A DNA stretch of 44,633 nt from Priapulus caudatus (GCF_000485595.1 NW_014577350.1:146921-191553); one strand, 5' to 3'. Counted from the first letter of the stretch, positions 29,233-40,930 are shown. A program made the numbers and translations. The notes: generated by a model not told the origin, from the sequence alone.

Positions 29233-29301
29233 CAGGAGCGTATAATGACAAATATATACGTCATTATACGCTTATAATATATTTGTCATTATACGCTCCT
29301 G
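29233..29301. mobile_element. 69-bp palindromic mini-element, absent from the other copy
   Basis: CAGGAGCGTATAATGAC at the left and GTCATTATACGCTCCTG at the right. Perfect 7-bp duplication TTATCAT at 29226-29232 and 29302-29308. Copy 2 has one TTATCAT (38654-38660) and no insert, so the empty site is visible. Confidence 0.9.
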
Positions 29302-29824
29302 TTATCATGTATGTATATACACCCGATGGTTTGTTGTTGTGTGTTCACTTTTCGAAGGCACAGAGTTATCTTGTCACTAGCTCTAGAACTATAGCCCTTC
29401 GCACCGCCTGTGGCAGAGTGGCGTGCTAGATACCGCGAAGTACCAACGAAGTGTTTGAGAAGTGAATGGCAGCTATTTTGACATCCAAAAAATAGACGTA
29501 CAAATAGGATATATATATGGCTATAAAGTTAATATTATAACAGCGAAGTATTTTTCTGCCGCCTCATTTTTTTCATTTAGGGAAAATATTTGCACACACG
29601 TTCTCTCCATTCTTCTAAAATTCGCCCCATGCCTGTCCCCCGCGTCTCCCGCTTGTTTCTCGATTAAATGCGTTATTGATGCTGTATTTCTGATCCAGCT
29701 TCGCGTACATTATTATTTGCAGCTTTATCACATGATATACAGTATAAGGTATAGAGAATGTTCCTTGAGGATTCATACTAGGTAAATTATAGTTTTCATA
29801 GCTAGGTAGGCGCTAGTAACTATA

Positions 29825-29881
29825 TAGCCCGCGTACAGTTGCGACTGGCAGCCAGCGGCAACTGTACGCGGGCTATAGTTA
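29825..29881. repeat. 57-bp hairpin, TAGCCCGCGTACAGTTGC arms
   Basis: Perfectly paired arms TAGCCCGCGTACAGTTGC and GCAACTGTACGCGGGCTA around GACTGGCAGCCAGCG. Confidence 0.9.
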
Positions 29882-30002
29882 CGCAGATGGGGTCGTTGTT
29901 GTATCAGGTACTACGTACAGATATGTACCCGAGGTAGTTTTAGGTTGTTTAGTATTATGTTTATATTTTTATATGAGGTATGTTTAGGGTTAGTGTTGCT
30001 CA

Positions 30003-30256
30003 TAGGGTCTATGTCCCCCAGGGTACTGCCGGAACGTACCCTGGTCACTATTTGATATGGTTAGGGTTAGGATTAGGGTTAGGTTTAGGGTTAGGGTTAG
30101 GGTTCGGGTTAGGGAGTAGGCGTAGACGACTCCCTAGACTCGTTAGTAGAGTAGGCGAGGTACGGTCGCCATATTAGATAGTACCAGGGTATACGTTCCG
30201 GTATACCGGACCGTACCCAGGGTACGTTCCGGCAGTACCCCGGGGGACATAGACCC
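30003..30256. repeat. 254-bp inverted repeat with TTAGGG repeats between its arms
   Basis: Arms of about 41 bp: TAGGGTCTATGTCCCCCAGG, GTACTGCCGGAACGTACCC and their complements ending GGGGGACATAGACCCT. Between them are TTAGGG units (30060-30115) and a further CGTTCCGG palindromic stretch. More TTAGGG follows at 30279-30308. Confidence 0.85.
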
Positions 30257-30416
30257 TCTCAGCGTTAGTGCTAGGGAATAGGGTTAGGGTTAGTGTTAGG
30301 GTTAGGGTACACTTCTGTAGTACAAGTCTGGTACACTTTGTGTATACATATATGTACCTCGGGTACATATCTGTAATACCTGATACGACAACGACCCCTT
30401 GAGCTATAGTTACTAT

Positions 30417-30469
30417 AGCTCTAGTACTATAGCCCGCGTAAATGTACGCGGGTTATAGAACTAGAGCTA
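30417..30469. repeat. 53-bp hairpin, TAGCTCTAGTACTATAGCCC arms
   Basis: TAGCTCTAGTACTATAGCCC plus GCGTA, loop AATG, then TACGCGGGTTATAGAACTAG and AGCTA. Same family as 28234 and 44262. Confidence 0.85.
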
Positions 30470-31039
30470 GTTACTAGAGCTAGGCGCAGGATGTAACACA
30501 TTACCCGATAACATTAGTACATCAACCTTGATTATTTACCATTAGAGTAGCTAAGTCCCTGAAGATGAGGATCCATTTGTGCTGGAACATTAGCCATAAC
30601 AAAACGTTTCTCCGAGTCTCCGACGATCACTGAAAATTCAATGAAAACACACCGGCCTTTCTTGGCACAGGCATGGACACTACTGCTACTCGTCTAGTGC
30701 TGCCACCACCATGAAACTCTGTGTGGCCCGACAGTACAGAAGTTATTATCGGAAAATAACATAAATAAACACACAAATAACAAGATGATCATCAGAAAAG
30801 AAGATTGATTGTAAATAATAGTAATTATGCGCATTTATGTTAATTAAATTTGACGTATGGTCTAAGAATGTGTACCCTATGGTCCCTATCTGGCAAAGTT
30901 GTGATTGTTTTGAACCGTTGCTCAAATCCCCTATCAGGCCTCATTCTGCTTCGCGACAATCGCATGCGTCGGCCCATAACAAGCGGCAGTGGATGAATAA
31001 GCTAGGCAATGATCAAAGCTTGTCAGTTAGCAGGGGAAA

Positions 31040-31837
31040 ATGGCCAAGCCCTCTACTAGCAGGACTCCGAGAGATGAACAGGAGCAGGAAAACAACGGGT
31101 ACGTTCATGTGCTCGTTACGCCTTTAGAGTGTAGCGGATTAAATGTATCGCAGTGGTTTGGACTAACTCACATACGACTGACGACACAGCAGCGGCATTT
31201 GCTGACTACGGGAGTTTGCCTACTCGGCGCGATTTTGGTATACTGGTTGGTGACGTTGGACTTAGGATTGATTCTGCAGCGAATATGTTCCGTAATCGTA
31301 CCGCTGTTCAGCATCAGTTCGGCGTTCTACTGGCTGCCGGTGTACTTCCGTCGCTCGTGGAACGCCGCCAGTGTGTACATGTTGTTCATCGCCTGTTTCG
31401 GAGGCGAAATCGTCGGCCAGACAATGAGCGTGCGGACCGATTCGTATCTCGCGTCGCCAGTACTACTGACGGCGGTGCTCGGCAGCGTCGGCCTCGCGAA
31501 CACCTTCTCGTCGCTCGACTCGCGCGAGAGCGCCGCCGTGATATCGTTCGTCAGTGTGATCCGTTTCGTAGCAGTCACGCTGCTCACGGAGATTCCGAAG
31601 GGCTTTCGGCCGTTCGTGGCGTACGTCTGCGGCGCGCTGGGTGTCGTCCTCGCAAACCACATGGAGACGATGATGAGGCCGGCTGGCGGTAGTGGCCTCG
31701 TCATGCACGATGCAAAGATACCGGCGGTGAAGAGACGGCGAACGTCCAGCAGCGGCAACGGACCACCCGCGTTTAACCACAGAGGACGCAGGACGTCGTT
31801 GCCGGCGCTGGGACTCATACAAAAGAACCAGGTCCAG
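31040..31837 (+). CDS. PDE3: PDE3-type cyclic nucleotide phosphodiesterase, first coding exon
   Basis: 266 open codons from ATG at 31040 to donor CAG|GTAAGG, phase 0. It encodes six hydrophobic segments at about residues 54-78, 83-103, 108-128, 137-156, 164-183 and 189-207. A basic, serine-rich tail follows with KRRRTSSS (231-238) and RRTSLPALG (250-258). These match the PDE3A/B N-terminus: CCGGEALVQ / CFGGEIVGQ, FRPFVAYVCGALGVVLA, KRRRRSSS and HRRTSLP. PDE3 enzymes are membrane-bound, cGMP-inhibited cAMP phosphodiesterases; RRTS is a PKA/AKT site in the family. The catalytic exons were not found in the window, consistent with a long first intron. The domain is the regulatory and membrane-anchoring half only. 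Vertebrate paralogues A and B cannot be told apart here. Confidence 0.9.
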
Positions 31838-31868
31838 GTAAGGAAATTACTCGGTATTCATCGGCTGA

Positions 31869-31869
31869 C

Positions 31870-31902
<33 letters not shown>

Positions 31903-31920
31903 CACACACACACACGACAC

Positions 31921-31961
<41 letters not shown>

Positions 31962-31980
31962 TATATATGTGTGTGTGTGT
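31869..31980. repeat. (AC)n, (TA)n and (GT)n compound microsatellite
   Basis: AC repeats at 31869-31925, TA repeats to about 31967, then GT repeats, directly downstream of the PDE3 exon donor. Confidence 0.95.
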
Positions 31981-33045
31981 GGTGTGTATATATCGTACAC
32001 GCGAGCGCGCATATCTATCTATCAATCGGCGCATCCATCAATCAGATTGCAATTAGTGTACTGCATTCGTACACCCACCCACACGTCGGTTTGCATTTAT
32101 ATGGTTGGGCATCTTCACTAACGAAATTTACTCTCATGTGACTGACTGGCTCTCGAGCAATTTATTGGCTAGGCTGCCTAAATTGTGTTCTTCTAATTAT
32201 TGTATAGAGTATATAGACTGAAATGTATGCTAGTAGTGGTACTAATATATATATTCATATATATATATATATACACATCATATAAATATTATATATAATA
32301 GTATTATAATAATTATTCTATATTATGTGTATACAGGGGTAGAAATTGACTTTTGAACAAGGGAGTCCAACGGACTACTTACCCTCAAAATGAGGGAGCG
32401 CAGCGAAATGAGGGAGTCCGCAGTCTGAGGTTCAAAATTAAAGATATTAACAATAACGCATGTGCTTATTTTTTAAGATTCATGGCAGTTGCATGTCTGC
32501 CAAATTTTCTTTGGACATTAGCTGAAAAAATACAGCAATTCCACGAGGCCGTGCTCCAGAACTGAACTAGTTACTAAGTTAGTATGGCAGAATTTTCAGG
32601 GAGTCACACGGACTCAGGCTGCATAATGTCAAATCAGAGAGTCCGACAGTAAATCAGGGAGTATTTGACTCCGGACTCCCGTTAATTTCGGACCCTGAGT
32701 ATACTATTTATAGTAGCGTAGCTTGGTAATATTGTGTTGATTGTAGTTAATTTAAAGTTGTTTTTGTGTTTTATTCCAAGATTCAATGCTATTACTTTAT
32801 AGTGCGAAGTTGTTACGCTTACACTTACGCGTAATTATTGTTACTTTATGTTACTGTATTATTACATGAACTACAATGTACACGTATATATATACAATAT
32901 ATACTATACGTATAGCTAGAACTGTTGAAGTTTATTTTGTTTTAGTCACCCCAGGCCATAATGACACGCACGTACACACGCATGCACGCACACCCACACA
33001 CCGCGCACGCGCACGCGGCACGCGCACAGCACACGCACACGACAG

Positions 33046-33104
<59 letters not shown>

Positions 33105-33456
33105 CACAAATACACGCACGCGCACACACACGCATGCACGCACACACGCATGCACGCGCGCGCACACGATTTGCATGAGGTATATTTTTTTTGTAAGCAA
33201 CAAAGAGACTGCACACAAATAAGATTGAATGTATAGTTACAGTTTGCATAATATTATATAATATGATATCATTTATATATGATTTTTAATTGTTTCTTGA
33301 ATACTGAAACATTATTTCTCTATCTCATTGTGAATGAGAATACATTGGGTTCTATTGAACTAGTAAGTTGTTATTATTTTTTCCAATAGCTCTAAAATGA
33401 GCAACATTTAGTAAACAACAGAGCCGTAGGCTGAGCAAATTCCTAGGGGGAGGGGG
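31981..33456. other. PDE3 first intron, no gene seen
   Basis: AT-rich sequence with a (TA)-rich block at 32250-32330 and an AC-rich microsatellite at 32960-33170 with CATGCACGCA units. The block 32340-32700 (GGGAGTCC... repeats) looks like degraded transposon sequence and is also present in copy 1. Confidence 0.5.
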
Positions 33457-33707
33457 CAGTGGCGGATCCAGGATTTCAAGGAGGTGGTGAGAAACAGGTG
33501 TGGGGGTCTGGGGGTCCTCCCACAGGAAATTTTGAAAATATAGATCGCAGGAGATGCCGTTATTTGAGGCACTTTTGAGTACATGAACAGCCTTCATTCT
33601 GACTACGACAATTCTCGTTTAGTAGAACAATATTTTTTTATTATTTTGCTTTAAAATATAGGGGGGCTGCTGCCCCTCTTGCCCCCCCCCGGCAGGCTAC
33701 GGCCCTG
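33457..33707. mobile_element. 251-bp hAT-like MITE
   Basis: Left end CAGTGGCGGATCCAGGATTT, a classic hAT-type end; right end GCAGGCTACGGCCCTG, complement CAGGGCCGTAGCCTGC. The interior has GGGGGTCTGGGGGTCC and poly-C tracts. The ends resemble those of 41994-42288. No clear target duplication. Confidence 0.65.
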
Positions 33708-35726
33708 AACTATATAGTTTCACCTACAAGCATGCATATTATATTGTTTTTAGCTCATCTGACGTAGTCAGGTGCAGCTTGTAGAATCGCATGATTGTCC
33801 GTCCGTCCGTTCGTCGGCCGATCAACAGTGTGGCACAAATCTTAACCGTCGACGTAACGGTCACGATATTCGGGACGTGGGGGGTAATTCGAAACGAGTT
33901 GGGATGTCGAAGCTGGGGTCAAAGGTCAAAGGTCAAGAGGTGTAAAAGAAGGGGAACATTCCCTCCTTAACTTAAGGGTATAGGAGGAAATGCAGAATTG
34001 CGGCACACAATCTAAACGGCTCGACTAGGCTCGTGATAGTCCTAAGTCGGTGTATAGCATCATGGTAGGAAAAGCCATCACTGTGCGAAATTGGAGGTCG
34101 CACGTCAAAGGTCAATGGGGCACAGGGCAGATTTTTAGACATTTTCTGAGACATGGTCTGACGAGCGATTGAAAAACTTTTTTGTTTCAGTGGTGACCGA
34201 CCTACCATTTTTATGGCTTTATTGAAAGGACCGCATGAAATGTACTTTCCGCTGACAGTGACATTGAAGAGTAAGTTCGGATAACACTTTGACCCTCAAG
34301 AGGAGGGTTAACATTGATTTTGTTGACTGTTTAACAAACGACTGAACTGCTTTTGCTATTATTTAGAGCCCATACCTGTGTGAATGTAGGCTACAGTTGC
34401 CAGTTTAATTGCAAAGGCAAATGTTGTTTGAACAAGGTTTACGCTCCTTAAATCGTAATTATTTTCTAAGCAGTCTGTCTATAGGCACCTGAAGGCTGAA
34501 TCAGTGAATGCTCGTGTGGGTAGGCAAAAACACGGGGCAGCCCATGGCTGGCACACTTCTAATCATAATTGTTGCTGCCCAACCTGTAATGCACATGGTG
34601 TCTGCAATGCATAGAGATTAGGTGGTGCGAAAGTGTAGCTGATATATTTGTTCCAATGGCTACGAAGTCAAACAAGAATAAAGAAGGCTATGTATAAGAC
34701 GTCTTGCTATGCACAAATGAATTTATCAGCAGAACACCAGACACCAGATGAGCCTGTTCGCACTGCGGCACTTGTTTAGTATGGAATCTAAGAATCTACC
34801 TAGTTATAGCTTGATAGAATTAGCGTTGAAATTTCGCTTCCAAATTTATTCGAGGATTTGACTCAAAGAGCACGGCTAATATAACAAAAGTCAGAAGACT
34901 CAAACCATGCCAATTTAAAGATAACAATTTGTAATTTTGAGGTTTTGATGCATGGTAATGAGTGATGGCGGATTGTTTAGGAAGTAATCACTTCACTCAA
35001 ACAGATAGATTGCAGCTATTACGAAAATCTGTCGTAAGTCTTAATATTTGAAGCAGTCAAAAGATAATTGTCTTAACGAAGGACACATGAGTTTCGCTTG
35101 AAATTAATAGTGAATAAATTATGTAGTGTAATATTGAGTTCAGCAGCAAATTGTCAAATAAATTGAAATCAAAATCAATTCGCTTCAGTATTCCAGTAAC
35201 ACGTCTATACACAGCCACGTCTAACAAGTGTTAGTCACTAATTCTTCTACACTGGTGATTTTCCAAAATCTTGGTAATTCCTATTGTTAAGCTGCATGCT
35301 CTAAATAGTTCACATGCTATAGCAAATTATAAGATGCATTGACATATGCCAGCTTTGTGCACCACTGTATATTTTGCATCCATCGCTTTAAAAAAAGTAA
35401 ACTTTTTGTTGTATCAAGTCATTGTACTACATTGATGTGTGCAAGTCATTTCATAAATCACGTGTGCTGGAACATCTGATGTTGTCTGCGCTGGAGTAGC
35501 TGCACTCGCAACAAGCAGCATATTAAATTCATTCAATATGACCCTGTTAAATCATTATTTTTAAATTCAATTATAATTAGATACCCTGTTAAATTAAAGG
35601 TTTTCAAGCCTGCCAGGTGTTACCTGTGGCAGAACGTGTTCAAGCTAATTTACTTCACGCATAAAGCATCCATTGAATCGGCTTCATGAAAAGATCGCTT
35701 AATTAAAGGGGTGTGATGGGTGAAGA
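33708..35726. other. Noncoding part of duplication copy 2
   Basis: Nearly identical to 25.8-27.76 kb over long stretches, with more indels after about 35.1 kb. No exon was recognised. Confidence 0.5.
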
Positions 35727-37125
35727 CAGTTGCCTAAAATTTACTTTTTTTTTACGAGAGCTCTTTTTTGATTTTGTATTTGAAAAAAAGAGCTCTCGCT
35801 AAATTTTTTTACGAGAGCTATTTTAGGCTTGCCAGAGCTACTTGTTCATAGCATGACTTTTGATAAAATATTTCATAATTTTGATGCACTGACTCTAATA
35901 TCATTGCTCAGCATTCAGGCATCTCAGCACCTGTATCAGACTATCAGTGTTAAGAAATCGTCAACAAATTACATCTCCATCACGATTTTTTAAATCTCAT
36001 TTTCACTCGGATAAGAACCATCACATTCTTCATTCAATTTCATGCACACAGACAGACATGCACTACACAGCTACACATAGTCAAGGTAAAATGAACAAAG
36101 ACCAGGAAATCAAAGAATTATAATTCATGAGTAATGATGGTAAGGTTATTTTTAAGTTTCTTTTTTTTTACTGTTCATATTATATTTCATCTCTTAACTT
36201 TCTTATTGATATAAACTCGAGCAAGTCAGAAAACTTCGCAAGAGAGTTTATTAGTTACTATTGAGTATGTAAAAAAAAATGGAATCTCTAGAATAGTCAG
36301 AGGGAGCTATTGATAGTAACGGATTATAACTTCATCGTTTTTTCATCCTTTCCAGTCCACAGGTACCCACCATGCATGATCAATGCTCCGCAATTCCAGC
36401 AAACGTTACAAGTTCCATAGAATCTATTAAGTACTATACAGTTATACGAATTGCTATCTAGATAATAATAACTGATAAAAATAGAATCCACATTTCTATG
36501 GTTAAGAATAAGTGACGAAATTCAGTTAAATCAGCGATTGTTACGCTGCCGGTCAGGTGTCACCTAGTCGTAACCCTCACTCACACCACGATAACCCTGC
36601 GATATTAAAACTTATTGTTATGCGGTTCAATAAATCACTGGGCTACGCAACATGCCAATGGGCGATGCAGTAATATGAATTTCTAATAGACTGTCGCGAG
36701 TCTATTGATATAGTGTGATGGAATCAATGCCGTTGAGGGAAGTTCATTGCAGCATCTAGATGGTTTGGATAACCCGTCATACCGTTGAGAACGCGCCATC
36801 GGGATTATGCGCTCTGCTTATAAGTCTGATTTAAACTGCGATTGCATGCTAACCGTAGTTTTTCAGCGTAATAATGAGGGAAAAGCTGCCAGGTCAGGCA
36901 GGACCGGCCAGTTTCGGAGAGAGTGGGCGCGACCCGCAGCAAAAACTTGGTCGGGTATGAGGCCTAGGCTCTGGCACTAATTTCAGAACGCTGCGGCGGC
37001 ACGGGAGCGATTTTATTCTATATTTTCGCTCTCGTCAATTGTTGTATACCAGAGCGCCCATTTGAAACGCTCACGAGAGCGAAATCAGGCCTCGCCGCAG
37101 CTCCGTAGTAATTTATTTTCAACTG
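35727..37125. mobile_element. 1.4-kb insertion present only in duplication copy 2
   Basis: Starts CAGTTGCCTAAAATTTA and ends TTTATTTTCAACTG (complement CAGTTGAAAATAAA), giving short inverted ends. Copy 1 has an uninterrupted GGGTGAAGATATG at 27760. In copy 2, GGTGAAGA precedes the insert and an indel-noisy version of the same motif (GAGATGAAAAGATATG) follows, consistent with an 8-bp target duplication. Subterminal ACGAGAGC/GCTCTCGT motifs occur at both ends. No transposase frame was seen. Confidence 0.7.
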
Positions 37126-39097
37126 GAGATGAAAAGATATGAATATGCCATCGCCAGGACACGGTTCGAATAAGAAAAAAACATTTGTTTTTTTCACGAG
37201 TAGATTAACTAACAACAACCAGTGCGCGTAATCAACTGTGCAGTAATCTATTTGATTTAGTAGAGCGCTTAATAAACTTCCAGATATTTACGTAATGAGC
37301 GTGATGATCAATTCACATAATCACATACCATTGATATATCATAGCTGAAAAACGAAATGTATCAATTAATAATGTATATTATTAACAGTTGGGGATGAAA
37401 ATCAATTTGAATACGACAGCTGTAAAAACCCATCACTCTGAGTTTCTATGAGGCTTTCAAATGATTCGTATCGAAATTAGTTTTCAGGTCAATTTTGCAT
37501 TGAATCAAGTATATTCATATTTTTGAAGAATTAAATCAAACGTCAGTCTTTCATTCACTGCTATACTGTGTGGATTAAAATTCGCATCCCCTCACCTGGA
37601 CACATTGCAGAGTAAATACATAATTTTATAAATGAGTATAGTCATTAGCCATAGCCTTAGACTATAGCCCTTCGCTCATGCCAGACCTGTGCCCAGAGGG
37701 AAAGAGGATATAGTTTCTAGAGCTAGCCTTAAACGCCACTAACCTGCCCAACATGTAGTGGTCTTCAAGTGACTTTCTGATACATAGCTTGCTGCACGCA
37801 CTACTACTGATCATATCAAGATTATAATCAAGTAATACTATAGATAGACGTCATATTATGTATTTGATTGCCAGAGTACATGAATAGAGATCTCTAGGCA
37901 TGGTCTTCTGATAGCTCACGCCCGCCCTGTACTAACTACAGAACTTACGTTGTGGACCTTTTCATATTCTGGTTTGCATATTCGTTTGCATATTCGTTTT
38001 TCTATTGTTGCACTCTCGAGTGTATCAAGTGCCTAGTAACAAGCGTTGATTATCGCTCGTATCTACGCCCTACTTTCACCACAGCCGAGCAAATCAGGCA
38101 GAAGGCATGTAATCTTGACTGATTTTCTCTCGTTGTAAGTCGATAATGGCATCTATGTTCCGTTTTTAAGCTAAGTCGTGCATACATGTGAGTGCGGAGG
38201 TCAGGCATAACACGCCCCTCTGCAAATAATTGTACTGCGAGCCCGGTGTCGTAAGCACCGGTTGTGAAACCAAACCGGTTTCCGTACTGCAATATAACAA
38301 GACAGAGTTAATAAAAATAAATGTTGTTAATATGACAAGATTTATACTTTATTACTCTTGATATAAGCAGAGTACATATAGAAATTCTATCTAGTAATAG
38401 AAATTGTCTAGTAAGTAGAAATTCTTCTAGTAATAGAAATTCTTAGATTCTTAGAAGTATAGAATTCTTAGAAATCCTTTAGATTCTATAATAGAAATCT
38501 TCTTATTTTGGACTCTTGATATAATATTCACAGCTGGGCTCTAGAACGCCTGACAAATATTTGTCATTATACACTCCTGATGTAATGTCACTGCCTTCAC
38601 TCAATTACGCGCGTGATAATTGGGAAGACACATTGCTTACACAATTGTTGTTATTATCATGTATAAACACCGATGGTTTTGTTGTTGTGGTTCCACTTTT
38701 TCGAAGGCACAGAGTTATCTTGTCCACTAGCTCTGGACTATTAGCCTTCGCATCCGCTTGTGTCAGAGTTGGCGTGCTTAGATACCGCGAAGTACCCAAC
38801 GATAGTGTTTTGCAGACGTGAATGCAGCGTATTTTGACATCCAAAAAAAATAGACGTAACCAATAATAGGATATATATATATGGCCCAGAAAGTTAATAT
38901 TATAACAGCGAAGTATTTTCATGCCGCCTCATTTTTTTCATTTAGGGAAAACATTTGCACTACACGTTCTCTCCAGTCTTCTACAAATTCGCCCCATGCT
39001 GTCCCCCGCGTCTCCGCTGTGTTTCTCGATTAAATGCGTTATTGATTGCTGCATTCTTGACTCCGCTTCGCGTAACATTATTATTTGCAGCTTTATC
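37126..39097. other. Right, error-rich part of duplication copy 2
   Basis: Follows 27.76-29.73 kb of copy 1 with frequent one-base indels. The hairpin at about 37660-37720 no longer pairs well and the CAAGAG element at about 38367 is degraded. The 69-bp element of copy 1 is missing. No coding sequence. Confidence 0.6.
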
Positions 39098-39149
39098 TTT
39101 TCGCTGTGTTGAAAGCGGAGTCAGCTCACGCTTCCAGGGGCATCCCTGC

Positions 39150-39234
39150 GTGTGCGTGCGGGCCATAAGTCGAAACGTGCGTGCGTGCGTGTGTGTGTTG
39201 TGCTGTGTGTGTGTTGTTATGATGTGTGTGTGTG

Positions 39235-39269
<35 letters not shown>

Positions 39270-39415
39270 GTTGTGATGAACTTGTTGGTGCTAGCATGCT
39301 GTGCGTTTGTGCATGCGTGCGTGCGTACGTACGTTTGTGCGCTTGTGCGTGCGCTTGTGCGTGCGTGCTTGCGCTTGTGCGTGCTTGCGCTTGTGCGCTT
39401 GTGCGCGCGTGCCTA
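39150..39415. repeat. GT/GCGT-rich microsatellite region
   Basis: GTGCGTGC, GTGTGT and CGTGCGCTTGTGC units. The long open frames here on both strands are products of the repeat. Confidence 0.9.
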
Positions 39416-40490
39416 ACTGCCTATGCGGATGTGGTGTGCGTATTAAAGAAGTCGTTGCTTTATCGTCGCAAGACGTAAACGTGAGTGGCCAGGCGGAACA
39501 TTCATGATCAGTTCCCAGCATAATTCGCATATATGCGTTTCTGTTGGGCGGATACAGACAGCGAATGAGGCTATGCGCATCGATCCACTGCAGTGGCGTT
39601 TGCTAGATAAATAGTCTCGCCATTTTACGTGCTAGACCAAGCACTTTAGAGTTCACAAGAACGAGCCGAAAACGTCTATATATAGCAGATTGCGATATTA
39701 TCGATTCCTTGCTTAAACATGTACTCTACCCAGTACTGCTTAACCACAGGAGAAATAATTATTGATTGCTTTTGAAGAAGTGCGCTTCGGCTTCGAGTCG
39801 AGGAGGGTAAACGTCACACTAGCTAGGAAACGTACGCATCCTGGCGAGATACGCATATTACTGATTTTCGTATGTGTATCCTCGTTTTTTATAGCGAGTA
39901 GATTTACGTTCTGTGGGCGCAGAATAAATGTGTGCGTTCGTGTGGGCGCGTGTGTGGGTGTGTGGAGCGCCCATGTATGTAATCGGAAACATAACGCAGT
40001 GATAGATTGATGGATGAATTCTGATGATTCTATGTCATGCTTGCTAAACACCCCAAAGCGACCGCGTTAAAATTCAATTCGCGCGCACACACGTATTGTT
40101 GATCCAATCCTGCCAAATTACACATGTGAAAAAAGCCATCAGGATTTGTAATTGGTGTCATTACATGCAAATTTTGCTTTGCCCAAATAATTATGCGATA
40201 ATCAAATTACCGACATTTACCTATTATCACGAATACACCTACGTGTATAATACATATAAACGCAGAGAAAACCACTCGCTAAAAAGTAGCGCAGCGAACG
40301 CACTAAAACAGCAGCAGCTTTGCTCCGGAGTCGGTACTTATGTGTGGGTAGTGTGGTGGTAATGAGTTTGCAGATCACGTTGTAAATTAAATGAGCCTTG
40401 GCAGTTGGCATATTATCGGCGAACATAATAATGTTTACGCATCTGTGTATCATCAGCTCAGCAGTGCATTAACGTTTAATGTACTCTACT
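39416..40490. other. Unassigned, no gene seen
   Basis: No homologous exon was recognised on either strand. Presumably PDE3 intron. Confidence 0.4.
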
Positions 40491-40619
40491 CTTCGGTATC
40501 GGTGCCCGGGTTCTGCTGATAGAGTCTCGACAGGGAGAGCGGGTCACGTTGCATGACCTTTGCCCAATGTTGCCGCACCAGGTTGGGCGTACAACGTTGG
40601 GGGTTGTACAACTGTACAG

Positions 40620-40795
40620 AGTACATCTGACAACGTTGCACATCTGACAACGTTGTACATCTGACAAGTTGACAACGTTGTACATCTGACAACGTTGTAC
40701 ATCTGACAACGTTGTACGTCTGACAACCTTGTACATCTGACAACGTTGTACATCTGACAACCTTGTACATCTGACAACGTTGTACATCTGTACAA
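40620..40795. repeat. 17-bp minisatellite CTGACAACGTTGTACAT
   Basis: About ten units, each containing the dyad ACAACGTTGT. Occasional variants CAACCTTG and insertions or deletions. Confidence 0.9.
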
Positions 40796-40930
40796 CGTTG
40801 TATAACTGTATAACGTTGGACGTTATAAATCTGCACATCTGACAACATTGTATAACTGTATAACGTTGGACGTTATAAATCTGCACATCTGACAACATTG
40901 TATAACTGTATAACGTTGGACGTTGTACAG
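40796..40930. repeat. 50-bp minisatellite, nearly three units
   Basis: Unit TGACAACATTGTATAACTGT, ATAACGTTGGACGTTATAAA, TCTGCACATC. It seems to be a higher-order derivative of the adjoining 17-bp repeat. Confidence 0.85.

Larger units (their letters stand above)
21700..29730. repeat. Direct duplication, copy 1 (8.0 kb)
   Basis: Begins CATGATATACAGTATGAGGT and ends TTATTTGCAGCTTTATCA; the same boundaries delimit copy 2. Compared with copy 2 its first part (to about 26 kb) is full of single-base insertions and deletions, while its last part reads cleanly. It carries a damaged copy of the PDE3 exon. Confidence 0.9.
29731..39097. repeat. Direct duplication, copy 2 (9.4 kb including a 1.4-kb insert)
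   Basis: Same start and end motifs as copy 1. Its left part is clean (intact PDE3 exon, perfect hairpins). Its right part, beyond about 35.1 kb, is rich in indels. Without the 35727-37125 insert it is about the length of copy 1. Confidence 0.9.

Noticed and set aside
30174-30368. Frame with TLTLTLTL and YVPRGTAGTYPG
   Set aside because: A product of TTAGGG repeats and the inverted-repeat arms.
31327-31822. Minus-strand and alternative-frame ORFs over the PDE3 exon
   Set aside because: They are antisense or shifted shadows of a GC-rich coding exon; only the +31040 frame shows family motifs.
39762-40010. Possible membrane protein frame (IRILLIFVCVSSFFIASRF)
   Set aside because: No recognised homology, no fitting splice sites, and hydrophobicity can arise from T-rich DNA.
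40476-40898. Repetitive frame reading CQMYNVVRCTTLSD
   Set aside because: It is the 17-bp minisatellite translated; 17 is not a multiple of 3, so all frames stay open by chance.
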